From Metridium senile (taxonomy: Eukaryota; Cnidaria; Anthozoa; Actiniaria; Metridiidae), in NCBI GenBank assembly GCA_949775045.1, contig OX459106.1:5389384-5453383 (forward strand): a stretch of 64,000 nt of DNA, given 5' to 3'. The notes beneath the pieces are model-generated. The model was not told where the DNA came from, made no database searches, and saw only the letters and a program-made list of their open reading frames with translations. The translations under genes and the position numbers were made by a program. Of this stretch, positions 44,080 to 54,296 are shown piece by piece. The stretch's first letter is position 1; every line of letters starts with the position of its first letter.

Positions 44080-45198
44080 CTATTGCTGAACGTTTATTGT
44101 TTTTGTTAGTCCTCGCCGATATATCCCAAGAATATCAAAGTTAAGATAAATTGATGGAGCAGCTACAGTGATGCTAGGGTTTTCAAACTCTCTCACCGTA
44201 TGGTTTCTTGCACAACGAAGTTTTTTCAAAGTTTGTTTTACATGGTTTCGTATGTCGGAAATCCTCCAGCAGTAGACTATGGGGTTGACAGTTGAATTCA
44301 GGAACACAAGGCTTGAAGTACAGATATATAAAGCTTTTATGATCTTAGTGTAGCCGAGAAACTTTCTTGCAACTAAAGTCACTATAAACGGCAGATAGAA
44401 TAGAAGGTAGAATCCCAAAACATATGTCATCGTAATTGTTAACTTCTTGTACCGTAAAAAGCTAAACATTTGACTTGTCCATTGATTTTTAATTTCCTTA
44501 GAGTTCAATGTTTGTTTCGTTACTTGCTCCGCTAAGTTAATATTCTTTTGGTGGCGCATTACACATCGGAAAATGTAAGAATATGATATAATAATAACTG
44601 CAAATGAACACACGAGAATTAAGAATACAAACCCGTCGACAAATGCCTGCATTTTGGATACAAAGAGTTTTACTAGAGCAATTGCACCCATTACTACCCA
44701 AAACAGCCCCACGATGTACAAAACGCGAGATGTAAGAACCATTTCCTTGTAACGAAGGTTTAGTTTCAAAGCGAGATACCTCTCAACGCTGATAGCTCCT
44801 AGAGTTAGGATTGAGACACCGGAGGTTGTTATTCCAACTAACTCAGTCGTTACTCTAGTGCCGCAATACAAAGAAAAACTTGAAGTTAGCTCGCCAATTT
44901 TGTGTATCACGAACGCTGGCTGTGTTAACGCTCCGACAAGAAGGTCTGATAAAGTTAAACAGCATAGTAGTGTATTTGAAGGAGTATGCAGCGAAGAGTG
45001 TTTCCAAATTACGTAAAGAATCAAGGAGTTTCCAAACGTCGAAGCAAACGCAAAAACTCCATTGATGACAGCTGTTACCACATGAATAACGAGGAAATAG
45101 CTTTCATGGCTTAAGTTAACCTCAAAAGTGAAGCATTTCTTTTCCCAAATTTCGTGGACTGATGAATTGTTGAAGTTTTGCACCCCCATCGATCCCAT
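44080..45198 (-). CDS. Class A GPCR, melanocortin-like, intronless
   Basis: 372 residues, seven hydrophobic segments. Landmarks: N-terminal glycosylation sequons (N10/N11, N28); TM1 GN (56-57); TM2 LTLSDLL with D85; C112 at the top of TM3; ERY (139-141) in place of DRY; very short second extracellular loop (about 179-187) without Cys; TM5 without Pro; TM6 GFYLLFYLPF; TM7 NSTVNPIVY (301-309); a basic helix-8 region KQTLKKLRC. Short ECL2, absent ECL2 Cys and absent TM5 Pro are typical of the melanocortin/MECA-type receptors, which are numerous and often intronless in anthozoans. The ligand is unknown. It acts at the plasma membrane through G proteins. Start MGSMG is the first ATG; an upstream copy of the AACTAGTGTGGACTGCGTC repeat is 21 bp before it. 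The C-tail-coding sequence is the source of the downstream tandem array. Confidence 0.94.
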   Translation of the reverse strand: MGSMGVQNFNNSSVHEIWEKKCFTFEVNLSHESYFLVIHVVTAVINGVFAFASTFGNSLILYVIWKHSSLHTPSNTLLCCLTLSDLLVGALTQPAFVIHKIGELTSSFSLYCGTRVTTELVGITTSGVSILTLGAISVERYLALKLNLRYKEMVLTSRVLYIVGLFWVVMGAIALVKLFVSKMQAFVDGFVFLILVCSFAVIIISYSYIFRCVMRHQKNINLAEQVTKQTLNSKEIKNQWTSQMFSFLRYKKLTITMTYVLGFYLLFYLPFIVTLVARKFLGYTKIIKALYICTSSLVFLNSTVNPIVYCWRISDIRNHVKQTLKKLRCARNHTVREFENPSITVAAPSIYLNFDILGIYRRGLTKTINVQQ

Positions 45199-45372
45199 CC
45201 TTGCACCAACACGTACTTTAACTAGTGTGGACTGCGTCGGAACTTCTACAAAAACAGTTTGATTAAAATATGCATTTACTACTGCGGACTGCTTCAGTGT
45301 TTCTTTGTTTCTTTTTCAGTTTGTAGACTGTTTCAGTTTCGATAAGGAAACAATTTCATGTGGTTTATTATA
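45199..45372. repeat. GPCR 5' flank with GTGTGGACTGCGTC repeat units
   Basis: 45220-45245 AACTAGTGTGGACTGCGTCG and 45278-45305 ACTGCGGACTGCTTCAGTGT are units of the minisatellite at 48000-48830. Probably in the 5' UTR or promoter of the receptor gene. Confidence 0.6.
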
Positions 45373-45490
45373 CACTTAATGACTGGTCCCGAGGGAAACA
45401 GTTAGTTTTGTTTCCCTCAAATCTCAATGAAACATTGAGATTTGAGGGAAACAAAACTAACTGGTTTCCCGAGGGATCAGTCATTAAGCG
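45373..45490. mobile_element. Foldback element, 118 bp, near-perfect
   Basis: Arms CACTTAATGACTGGTCCCGA, GGGAAACAGTTAGTTTTGTT and TCCCTCAAATCTCAATG, returning as the complement. Low arm divergence suggests a recent insertion or conversion between arms. Confidence 0.85.
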
Positions 45491-45599
45491 TTTTGTTATA
45501 TAGCTAATCATTTTAGACAAGTAAATTAAGAAAATTTGAATTTTTAACTCGTGGATCAAAGATCCTCGAGTTATTGGGATGGGGCTTTTGAACCGGAAG

Positions 45600-45633
45600 T
45601 GTCACTCACTCGCTCACTCACTCGCTCACTCAC
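45600..45633. repeat. (TCAC/TCGC)n short tandem
   Basis: Alternating CACTCGCTCACT units, about 34 bp. Confidence 0.85.
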
Positions 45634-45785
45634 TAGACCGTCAGTGTAAACTTTTGAGCCCCAAGATCTCGGTCAGCGTACTTCGAGCACATGGATATTT
45701 GATTCGTCTGAAGGATTGATTTTTCGGTCGAAGTAATCGCAAATACTCTCATATTTTATGTGCTCACGCCACACGATTCGCAGTA

Positions 45786-46090
45786 GAATCTTATACTTCA
45801 ATTTAAACTCGCGCGCTGATTGGTTGAGAACGAAACCGGATGCGAGGGTATTTAGCGTGGAATACCCTCTCATCCGGTTTCTGAATTCATCGGAACGAGC
45901 AGCGAGCAGCGCGCGTCTGGTTTTTGAAGCTTAAATTGAAGTATAAGATTCAAGGAAAATTCATTTTTGGACTCGGGAATTCCACGTTTGAATTTCACGA
46001 GAGAAATCAATATCGCACTCATCGCTCCGCGGACTCCGCGATTCATGCGATATTGATTTCTCTCGTGAAATTCAACGTGGAATTCCCTCG
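45786..46090. mobile_element. Two adjacent foldback elements
   Basis: 45786-45951 has arms GAATCTTATACTTCAATTTA and an inner pair around ACCGGATG-GAGGGTAT. 45972-46090 has arms GGGAATTCCACGTTTGAATT and TTTCACGAGAGAAATCAATA with complement. They are separated by about 20 bp. Confidence 0.75.
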
Positions 46091-46290
46091 TCCTCCAATG
46101 AATTTACCTATAGAATTACACATAAGTTTATGTCGAATGTTTTCGGAAATGGTCACTGTGAATTGTACTAAAGATCATGCAATTTACGAGCGAACTAAGC
46201 GAGCCAACTTATTATGATCAAATTTATCGAGATATCTTCCCTGCTATAAACAGAAGCTACTTTTTATCCATCCTTTCATAATGCTATGGA

Positions 46291-46353
46291 ATGGATTCAC
46301 AATCAGTTACAAAGGACGAAGCTGTTATTACTGGATATTTAACAGTATTGCCG
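46291..46353 (+). CDS. Possible first coding exon, PH-domain-like N-terminus
   Basis: ATG at 46291 opens 21 codons (MDSQSVTKDEAVITGYLTVL plus P) ending exactly at a strong donor GTAAGC (46354) in phase 0. The GYLTVLP string resembles the first strand of PH domains in adaptor proteins of the DOK/GAB type, by general pattern only. No second exon with the expected KRWFVL-like strand was found downstream in this window. It could be a chance ORF. Confidence 0.3.
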
Positions 46354-47999
46354 GTAAGCATTCTTAGAGAGTACGATACACACTAGAAGTGAAGACAACA
46401 ACAGTATAATAGTTTAGTGATGTTGTAGGGTAAATATATTGCTTATTGTAATTATTTCTTTTATATTTTTGATTAAAGTAACGGGTTTATCTGTCAATAG
46501 TTTAATTTTATTGACTACTATTAATTCGTACAAATTCGAACGGCGATTGAAACAGGCGATTCTCGAGCTCTTAGCTTCTTGCACAGAACAACAAACTTAT
46601 TCGCAAAACTTAAATCGCTTCACCCTATTATCTAGCAGTTCAACTTAACGATCTATGTATATGTAGATGAAAGTAATATTTCTTTCTTTACAATATGTGA
46701 GATAACGTGATCGGTTTTAAACCTCCAGGTTGACCTCGACAACAACAAATAAACAGCTAAAACGGCCTCTCTAAAAACTACACCCAACAGCCCAAATCGC
46801 CTCAAATATAACACCAATTGCTTCAATGACTATCTATTTTGCTTTTTCTGGCGTTTATTTTGCAAGAACAACTTAATAACACTGTTTCTTAGACACTCTT
46901 TGAACTCGCATGTATCTCTGCACGAACCGAAGATCGAACCAGGTAAATATCAGACTTGTCAGCGGATCACGGACTGAGGGAACGACGGACCGTAAGGGAA
47001 ACGGACGACAACCAAAAAAATACAAATAAAACAACAACATTGAATACTTATTTTTCGCTTCAAATCATCTCAAGCTAATCCGAGAAAATAATTACATAAT
47101 CGTAATGGAGCGGTCTAAACTGTAAGCGCTTTCAAAATGTTCTAATTATGATCCACGAGTTGGCCATAGGTGGCCTTTGATTATTCAATGCGCTGGGCAT
47201 TTGTATCCCGGTCGGGATACAGTTAGATTTAACTAGTATCACGTGAGCATCTATCAACCAATGAGAATGCTCGTTATACAGTCAAAATGATTAGCTATAT
47301 AACAATAGTATTTATTGGTTTATTACGTAATTTTCATAAAATCATTATTTTTCAAATATTTAAAAAGTTATTGGTTGTATGAACATAAAACTTGGCCAGT
47401 TGATGTATTTCATTGAAATTAACAATATCAAATTAAATATTTTGTACATGGAGCATCACGTGACACACCACTTGGTAATAGATGTGAGAAAAATATAAAC
47501 GAAAATGGGGAGTACAGAGCCATTTTACACAAAAATACAATTGATGTTATTTGATGACAATTTGAGAGACCTTTGGTAATTAGCCTTATTTTTTTCTCGT
47601 CCATATTTGCTAGTTAAAGAGATATATGGCAAAACAGGTCACGTGACCTAACTCATTAATATGCATTGTCAAATTTTCTCCTTACCACAACGATTGGGTC
47701 AACCGGAAAAGGCTAAATTGGAATCACCTGGTCAATTACAATAAAATAATACGTATTTCAGCTTTCCGATGACAGTAGTCTTTGTACACTCCATTTGAAG
47801 AAAACCATTTTTGTCGCCTTTAGGTCACGTGACCATCCAAAGTCAATATAACTTAAAATAGTGATAAGGCTAAAGTCTACCTAAATACCAAACATGACGT
47901 CAACAGAAATATAAGAGAAAACGGGTTTTCATTGATTCTCTGAAAAACCATGCCAAGCCTTAAAAAACCTGAGATTGAATCAATTTCAGTATAATTTAC
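46354..47999. other. AT-rich spacer, nothing recognised
   Basis: No protein-like ORF, foldback or family repeat was recognised. Three CACGTGAC-type words (47457, 47639, 47824) recur without clear structure. Confidence 0.4.
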
Positions 48000-48820
48000 C
48001 TTGCGGTTAAACTAGTGTAGACTGCGTCAGTGTTTCTAAGGAATCAATCGGAGTGAAAATGTACGATAACTTGCAGTTAAACAAGTGTGGACTGCGTCAG
48101 TGTCTTTTAGCCAATTGATGTAAAAATTCACGATAACTAGCAGTTAAACTAGTGTGGACTGCGTCGGTGTTTCTAAAGAATTAAATAATTGGAGTAAAAA
48201 TGTACGATAACTTGCGGTTAAACTAGTGTAGACTGCTTCAATGTTTCTTAGCCAATTGTAGTATAAATTCACGATAACTAGGGGTTAAACTAGTGTGGAC
48301 TGCTTCGCTGTTTCTTTCCCAATTGATGTAAAATGTGCGATAACTAGCTGTTAAACTAGTGTGGACTGCGTCAATGTTTATAAGGAAACAATTGGAGTAA
48401 AAATGCACGATAACTAGGGGTTAAACTAGTGTGGAATGCTTCGATATTTCTTTCCCAATTGATGTAAAATGTGCGATAACTAGATGTTAAACTAATGTGG
48501 ACTGCGTCAGTGTTTTTAAGGAATCAATTGGAGTAAAAATATACGATAACTTGCGGTTAAACTAGTGTGGACTACGCGTCAATGTTTATAAGGAAACAAT
48601 TGGAGTAAAAATGCACGATAACTAGGGGTTAAACTAGTGTGGAATGCTTCGATGTTTCTTTCCCAATTGATGTAAAATGTGCGATAACTAGCTGTTAAAC
48701 TAGTGTGGACTGCGTCGGTGTTTCTAAAGAAATAATTGGAGTAAAAATGTACGATAACCTGCGGTAAACTAGTGTGGACTGTGTCAATAATTCTTACCCA
48801 ATTGATGTAAAATGTGCAGG
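48000..48820 (+). repeat. Minisatellite, about 66-70 bp, 12 copies
   Basis: Units with GGTTAAACTAGTGTGGACTG, CGTCAGTGTTTCTAAGGAA, CAATTGGAGTAAAAATG and TACGATAACT. Anchors near 48011, 48081, 48148, 48222, 48289, 48355, 48425, 48491, 48561, 48632, 48699 and 48768. Two subtypes alternate: AAGGAA-CAATTGGAG and CCCAATTGATG. Two isolated units lie in the GPCR 5' flank. Confidence 0.9.
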
Positions 48821-49593
48821 TATACACCTATTTCAAAAATCGTTGTCGCAAACAAAGCCACAGTCTACTCTCTGAAACCTGCAAAGGATGTCGGTAATAT
48901 GAACAGAATTTGTGATTTATTAAACGTTTTTCAATAAATATTTGTTTCATCATCTTCCACTGTAACAACTTGTTATATTAATATAACACAATCACGTACA
49001 AGATAGATAGAGATAGATAGTTTATTAATATAAACACTTTGCAACCTTACGGTTCAATTACGTTATATTTACAATAAAAAATATAATATAATATAATAAG
49101 TTACAAAAATACAATAAAGGTATAGTAAAATATGTAAAAATATAAAATGTGTCGTAATATTAAAAGAAGGTCTAAGCCTTAAGTGAATTGGAAATTATAA
49201 AACTGTTTCGAAATCTGTTGGACTTAAAACTGGATTAAAAGTATGAGTTCTCCTTAAGTTATACTTGGGAAGATTAGACTTTGGTAATAACTTATAAAGT
49301 TTACTGTCTTTATTGACTATAGTGTTCTTGAAGAGCTTATCGGTAAGTAATTGTCGTCGGTATGATAGAGTTGTAAGGCTAGCTTTCTCAAGGGCGTCTT
49401 CGTATGAATAAGACGGGAAAATAGTTCGCAGAGCCCTTTTCTGCAATGCTTCAAGATCTTGGGACAGGTACAATCAAAATATACTATGAATAAATCCATA
49501 ACAAGAGAAGAAATACCGACATCCTTTGTAAACTTTAAGGTGTGGACTGTGGTTTTGTTTGCGACAACGATTTTTGAAAAAGGTGTATAAAGC
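48821..49593. mobile_element. MITE family G, copy 1, split by a LINE
   Basis: Left arm 48821-48895 (ACACCTATTTCAAAAATCGT to GCAAAGGATGTCGG), right arm 49513-49593 in complement. The interior matches copy 2 (49721-50025) up to about 49000 and again from about 49467, so the 49001-49467 LINE is an insertion. Confidence 0.8.
49001..49473 (-). mobile_element. 5'-truncated LINE, ORF2 C-terminus
   Basis: Minus-strand ORF 49473-49195 encodes the end of a non-LTR retrotransposon reverse transcriptase (LEALQKRALRTIFP, SYEDALEKASLTTLSYRRQL, LPKYNLRRTHTF), typical of the CR1/L2/Jockey-like clade C-terminus. A 3' UTR follows to about 49020, then a short (TATC)n tail (49001-49020). Severe 5' truncation is usual for LINE copies. 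Inactive. Confidence 0.85.
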
Positions 49594-49720
49594 TAGCACG
49601 ACAGGTCTCAACGTGATATTTTGTCGAACGGTTGAAGTCATATCGTTGTAAATCAGGTGACATACCAGGAAGGAATATCGGATATATATTAAATGGATTA
49701 CACCAATATAAGAATCTAAA

Positions 49721-50025
49721 TATACACCTATTTTCAAAAATCGTAGTCGCAATCAAAGCTACAGTCCACACTCTGAAGCCTGCAAAGGATGTCGGCATTT
49801 CTTCTCTTGCTATATCGATTTATTCATAGCATATTTTGGTTGTACGTGTTTGTGTTATATGAACATAACAAATTGTTGCACTGATAGATGATAAAACAGA
49901 TAGTTCTTTAAAAAAAAGCACGTTATAAATCACATATTCAGTTCATATTACCGACATCCTTTGCAAGCTTTAGAGTGTGGACTGTAGCTTCGACTGCGAC
50001 AACGATTTTTGAAATAGGTGTGTAC
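49721..50025. mobile_element. MITE family G, copy 2, intact
   Basis: 305 bp, arms TACACCTATTTTCAAAAATC and complement (ending CGATTTTTGAAATAGGTGTG). Same orientation-symmetric structure as copy 1 without the LINE. Confidence 0.85.
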
Positions 50026-50194
50026 TGTGAAGCATAATGGAAATGTTGCTTTTATAGGTTCAATGAACACCTGAAAAATTTAATGCCGGATGCTTTTACT
50101 TGCTAACGAACCAAGGTGTTGGTTAAAGATATGAAAACTTACTTCTTCTTGGTTAAAGCGATTCCATATGGTATAGAATGAAAACCATAAAACT

Positions 50195-50310
50195 GTTAAT
50201 GGAAACTAGCGAGTAAACTAGTACAGGCTGCGTCGGTGTTTGATAGAAATAGAAATAGAAACTAGCGACTAAACTAGTATAGGCTGCGTCGGTGTTTGAT
50301 AGAAATAGAA
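50195..50310 (+). repeat. Two tandem ACTAGCGAGTAAACTAGT motifs
   Basis: GGAAACTAGCGAGTAAACTA followed by GGCTGCGTCGGTGTTTGATA, twice (50207 and 50265), the same motif that borders the palindromes at 1001-1050 and 27389. Confidence 0.75.
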
Positions 50311-50639
50311 ACTAGAAATATAAATTTTTCCCTAGTTTTCTTAATGTCTACCAGTATTCAAAGTTGATAACCAGCTGACTAATTGATTATTGACATATAA
50401 ATGACTTCGTTCTCTGAATTTATCGTTATATATGCTATGTTTGTTTTTACGTACACAACTAATGGCATTAGGAGGAGACGTTCCAATCCTCTGTAAACAA
50501 ATTGATGATTGATGTTTGCTTAGCGTGTAATCGTAAAAAAAAATCGTATCACTTTTAATTTCCATGAATATATATATTTTTTATTTTTAAACTTTTATTC
50601 AACTCTGTAGAGAGAAATGTAGACAGAAAAAGAACAATT
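50311..50639. other. Spacer, nothing firm
   Basis: A 74-residue minus ORF (50565-50341) includes TLSKHQSSICLQRIGTSPPN; it may be a transposon-derived fragment but is not assignable. Confidence 0.35.
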
Positions 50640-51300
50640 TAATTAAATTTTAAGTAACACGCTCTTTTATATGGTGTATAAGTTACCATTTTTACTCCGA
50701 CCAGCTGCTCCGACGAGGAATTAATTAATTAAGGTTCTAAACGTCAGTAAGTATCACTCTCTTTTATACGGTATATAAGTTACCATTTTTACTACAATGA
50801 AGGATTAGCGTCCTAAACGTCAGTAAGTAACACGCTCTTTTATACGGTATATATAAGTTACCATTTTAACTCTGACGAAGGATTAACGTCCTAAACATCA
50901 GTAAGTAATACTATCTTTTATACGGTGTATAAGTCACCTTTTTTACTCTGACGAAGATTTAACGTCCAATTCTGATCTGGTCAGCAGACCTTCCTTTTTC
51001 AGATCTTGTAAAATTGCTTGCTTGTTTGAGCTGATAAATCAGGCCGACTTTGGCAAAAAGCACAACAACACACGAATTATGCTTTTTTGTTATATTATTA
51101 ATAACATAATTTTTTTATATAGCGTCAATTTCCTTATAGCTCAACAACGCTTTACATATTCAAAAATAGAGTTTGGGAATATTTTATTTATTATATTTAG
51201 CTCATTCATTGTGCAGTGTTATATTGCTTTCGGCGACGTACATCAAGGCCTATTGCAAACAGTTTTTTAATTAAAATTATGCATGACTATTCATGGTAAT
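50640..51300 (+). repeat. Segmental repeat, upstream copy
   Basis: Starts with four units of about 80-85 bp (ACTCTCTTTTATACGGT, AAGTTACCATTTTTACTC, CGACGAAGGATTAACGTCC, TAAACGTCAGTAAGTAA), then a unique tail (GAGCTGATAAATCAGG, TTAGCTCATTCATTG, CATGACTA) matched at 52440-52700. Confidence 0.75.
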
Positions 51301-51528
51301 TTTTTCAGTTTTTAACATTTATTATTTGTCAGGTTGTTATAAAATCGACTGGTGTTTGTTTATAATTAATGGCTTTAAGAGGTGAAAGTCCTATCTTCTG
51401 TAAATAAATGGCTAATTATGCCTATTGGTCTTCTGTAGAATATATATCACATCACTTGGCACCAATAAAAGTTGTCTAGTTTTCTAATTTTTATTTTTTA
51501 TTTTTACTTTTTTTTGACACTCTTTTAC

Positions 51529-52002
51529 CACAGGCAGCCCAAGCTCTGAATTACGTCATAGAATATGCTTGTATATTGGTGAATAAAGACTCGAATTACA
51601 ACAGTTTCAGTGTCTTCACTTTATTCTTCAGTATGTTCACTTCATAATTTGAATAAAATACAAACTTTGTGGCATGCTGTTCTATGAATGTTATATTGTC
51701 TATGTGTGTCGTTTTTTACGCGAAAAACGACTTATTTAGGGGTGAAATTGAAGTTGGTGAAGTAGGTCAAACTAAAACTTCAATTTCACCCCTAAATAAG
51801 TCGTTTTTCGCGTAAAAAACGACACACATAGACAATATAACATTCATAGTACAGCATGCCACAAAGTTTGTATTTCATTCAAATTATGAAGTGATTATAC
51901 TGAAGAATAAAGTGAAGACACTGAAACTGTTGTAATTCGAGTCTTTATTCACCAATATACAAGCATATTCAATGACGTAATTCAGAGCTTGGGCTGCCTG
52001 TG
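51529..52002. mobile_element. 474-bp near-perfect palindrome with 7-bp target duplication
   Basis: Ends CACAGGCAGCCCAAGC and the complement GCTTGGGCTGCCTGTG. The arms are nearly identical along their whole length (including GAATTACGTCATAGAATATG and TCGTTTTTTACGCGAAAAAC); the spacer near 51758-51768 is about 10 bp. Flanked by CTTTTAC at 51522-51528 and 52003-52009. Inserted between two copies of a segmental repeat. No ORF. Confidence 0.92.
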
Positions 52003-52009
52003 CTTTTAC

Positions 52010-52710
52010 ACGGTGTATGAAAGACCATTTTTTCTCCGAAGAAGGATTATTAAACGTTCTAAACACAACAACCTATTTTACACGCTGTATAAGTAACCAT
52101 TTTTACTCTGGCGAAGGATTAACACCCTAAACGTCAGTAAGTAACACTCTCTTTTATACGGTTTATAAGAAACCATTTTACTCCGACGAAGGATTAACTT
52201 TCAAAACGTCACTTTAAGTAACACTCTCTTTTAAACGATGTATAAGTTACCATTTTTACTCCGACGAAGGATTAACTTTCAAAACGTCAGTAATTAACAC
52301 TCTTTTAAACGATGTATATATGTAACCATTTTTACCCTAACGAAGGATTAACGTCCTAAACGGTAGTTGGTCAAACATTTTTACTATCAACTATAGTTCA
52401 CTTTGAACTGTTAATTTCGAAAAACTCTAAGCTATATGTCATTAACTCACTTCTACTCGCCCCTTTCATCTGGTCACCAGCCTTACCTTTTGACGTGCCG
52501 AGAACTTGTAAAACAGACTGCTTTCTTGTTTAGCTTTGTTTGGGCTGATAAATCAGGATGAGTTTGGTGAAAAGAGCAACAACAGATGGAAGAAGCTTTT
52601 TTGTTATATCATATTTAGCTCATTCATTGGGCAAAGTCATATTGTTTCGGCGACATCAGGATCAATTGCAAACATTTTTTAATTATGCATGACTACCATA
52701 TGGTACTTTC
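52010..52710 (+). repeat. Segmental repeat, downstream copy
   Basis: Four to five CGACGAAGGATTAAC-type units (52010-52370), then the tail homologous to 50960-51290 (TCTGGTCACCAGCC, GGGCTGATAAATCAGGATGA, TCATTCATTGGGCAAAG). Diverged by indels from the first copy. Confidence 0.7.
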
Positions 52711-53059
52711 TTCTGCTAAAGATCTAATCGACGACGTCGAAAACGTTTTACTGCTCCCCCGTATTATCTCCTCAACAGCCTACCGTTTTCAAGACTGCTT
52801 TTCAGGACTTCTTTCTGCTCAAGCCTATCTTTTTCAGGACTTGAAAATCTAACTGCCTTAGCTTCTTGTTTGAATAGAGTTGTTTTATCAAGCTGTGTTT
52901 GCGCGGAATAGCTCTAAATTGCCTCAGGCTGGCTAGCTATAGTACTTAATATTCTTCTGTTTGATTGACAATCGCGATCGGTCATATAATTTAATTTCAA
53001 ACTTTGAAAATTGCTAAAACATTATGACGACATCCACGGCCAGCTGGTGACTTCGCTTC
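52711..53059. other. Spacer, nothing recognised
   Basis: No family repeat, foldback or protein-like ORF seen. Confidence 0.35.
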
Positions 53060-54035
53060 GCGGCGCGCAAAGGATTGTTTGTCAAAACGAACAGTTCCAA
53101 AATGGCCCCTCGAGACAGCAACGATTATGGTTATTTTAAGGCATTTGCGTTTAGTTTTTATTCTTTTTTATTGCTAATAGAACAGCAGAAGGCTTTTGTT
53201 GTCCAAGTTTAATGTAAATTTATGTTATTTCTAGAGATGTCAGTAAAGTTAATGATACGGTCCACGTTATCTGGGTGCTTTCAAATGCTCTCAGTTAAAA
53301 ATGTGTTTACCGCGTCATTTTACAATAAAAAATAGATATGTACACATTATATATCTTTTTAAAACTTATATAACAGAGAATAAGATTGTGTATGTTTTGT
53401 TATGAACAACAATTTTCTGTAACCTAAGCTCTACGATAAACCTCAAAATTGACCGCGCTTTCAATGCGAGTTGTTTAAGAATGTATAATTCAAAAAGTTC
53501 ATACTGCTTTGCCGTTAATTGTTTTTGCGCTATGTCAATCAACACATAATGATCTTCAAAACCGTGTCCACTTTAATATTTGATAAAATGGTTAGTTTTA
53601 GAGTTATGGCCCGTTGTGTCATTTTAATTAAAGTTTTAACAATTAGTCGACTTTGAAACAAATTTATTCAAGAACGAAGCATTTTATCTAAAAAGCAGGA
53701 CACGGTTTTGAACACATGTATGCGCTGATTGACATAATGCACAAATGATGGCGAAGTAGTAAGAACGTTTAGCTTTTTTTAACGATGTGACATTGGATAC
53801 AGATACTAGTTTTTGCAACAAAAAAACATACACAGTCTTATTCTCTGTTATATAAGCTTTAAAATAATATATATTTTGTCTATCTTTATTGTAAAATTAC
53901 GCGCTAAAAAAATTTCAACTGTTTTTACGGTGTTACAAATTTCATTAGGGTTAACATGAGAAACGACTCTCTCGAACGACGCCATTTTGGAACTGTTGGC
54001 GATGCGACAAAAATGCTTCTGATCGGATTATACTA
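53060..54035. mobile_element. DNA-transposon-like element F, long copy with nested palindrome
   Basis: Ends match 41986-42500 (GGATTGTTTGTCAAAACGAA; GGAACTGTTGGCGATGCGAC). Inside, 53295-53925 is a foldback of about 630 bp: arms include GTACACATTATATATC, AACTTATATAACAGAGAATA and AAACCGTGTCC with complements near 53700 and 53840-53880. Confidence 0.7.
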
Positions 54036-54296
54036 GCCCTAAAGTGCTTTACAAAGACTGGAGTAAATAGGTCCCCTTTAAACTATACGATATTTATAAA
54101 TGAGAGTAGCCTACTCCAAATGCGTCTCTCTGTAGGAGTCTGGGAACAAAGATACCGAATATGAACACGAGAGGGAATGGGGACAACTGCTACAAAGGAA
54201 GCCCAACGGTTGTCGAGGAGGCTAAATATAGTCCATGATACGAGATACAAGGAGTCGTTACCGAATTTCCCTAGCCACAGGCTAATGTTTAAGAAT

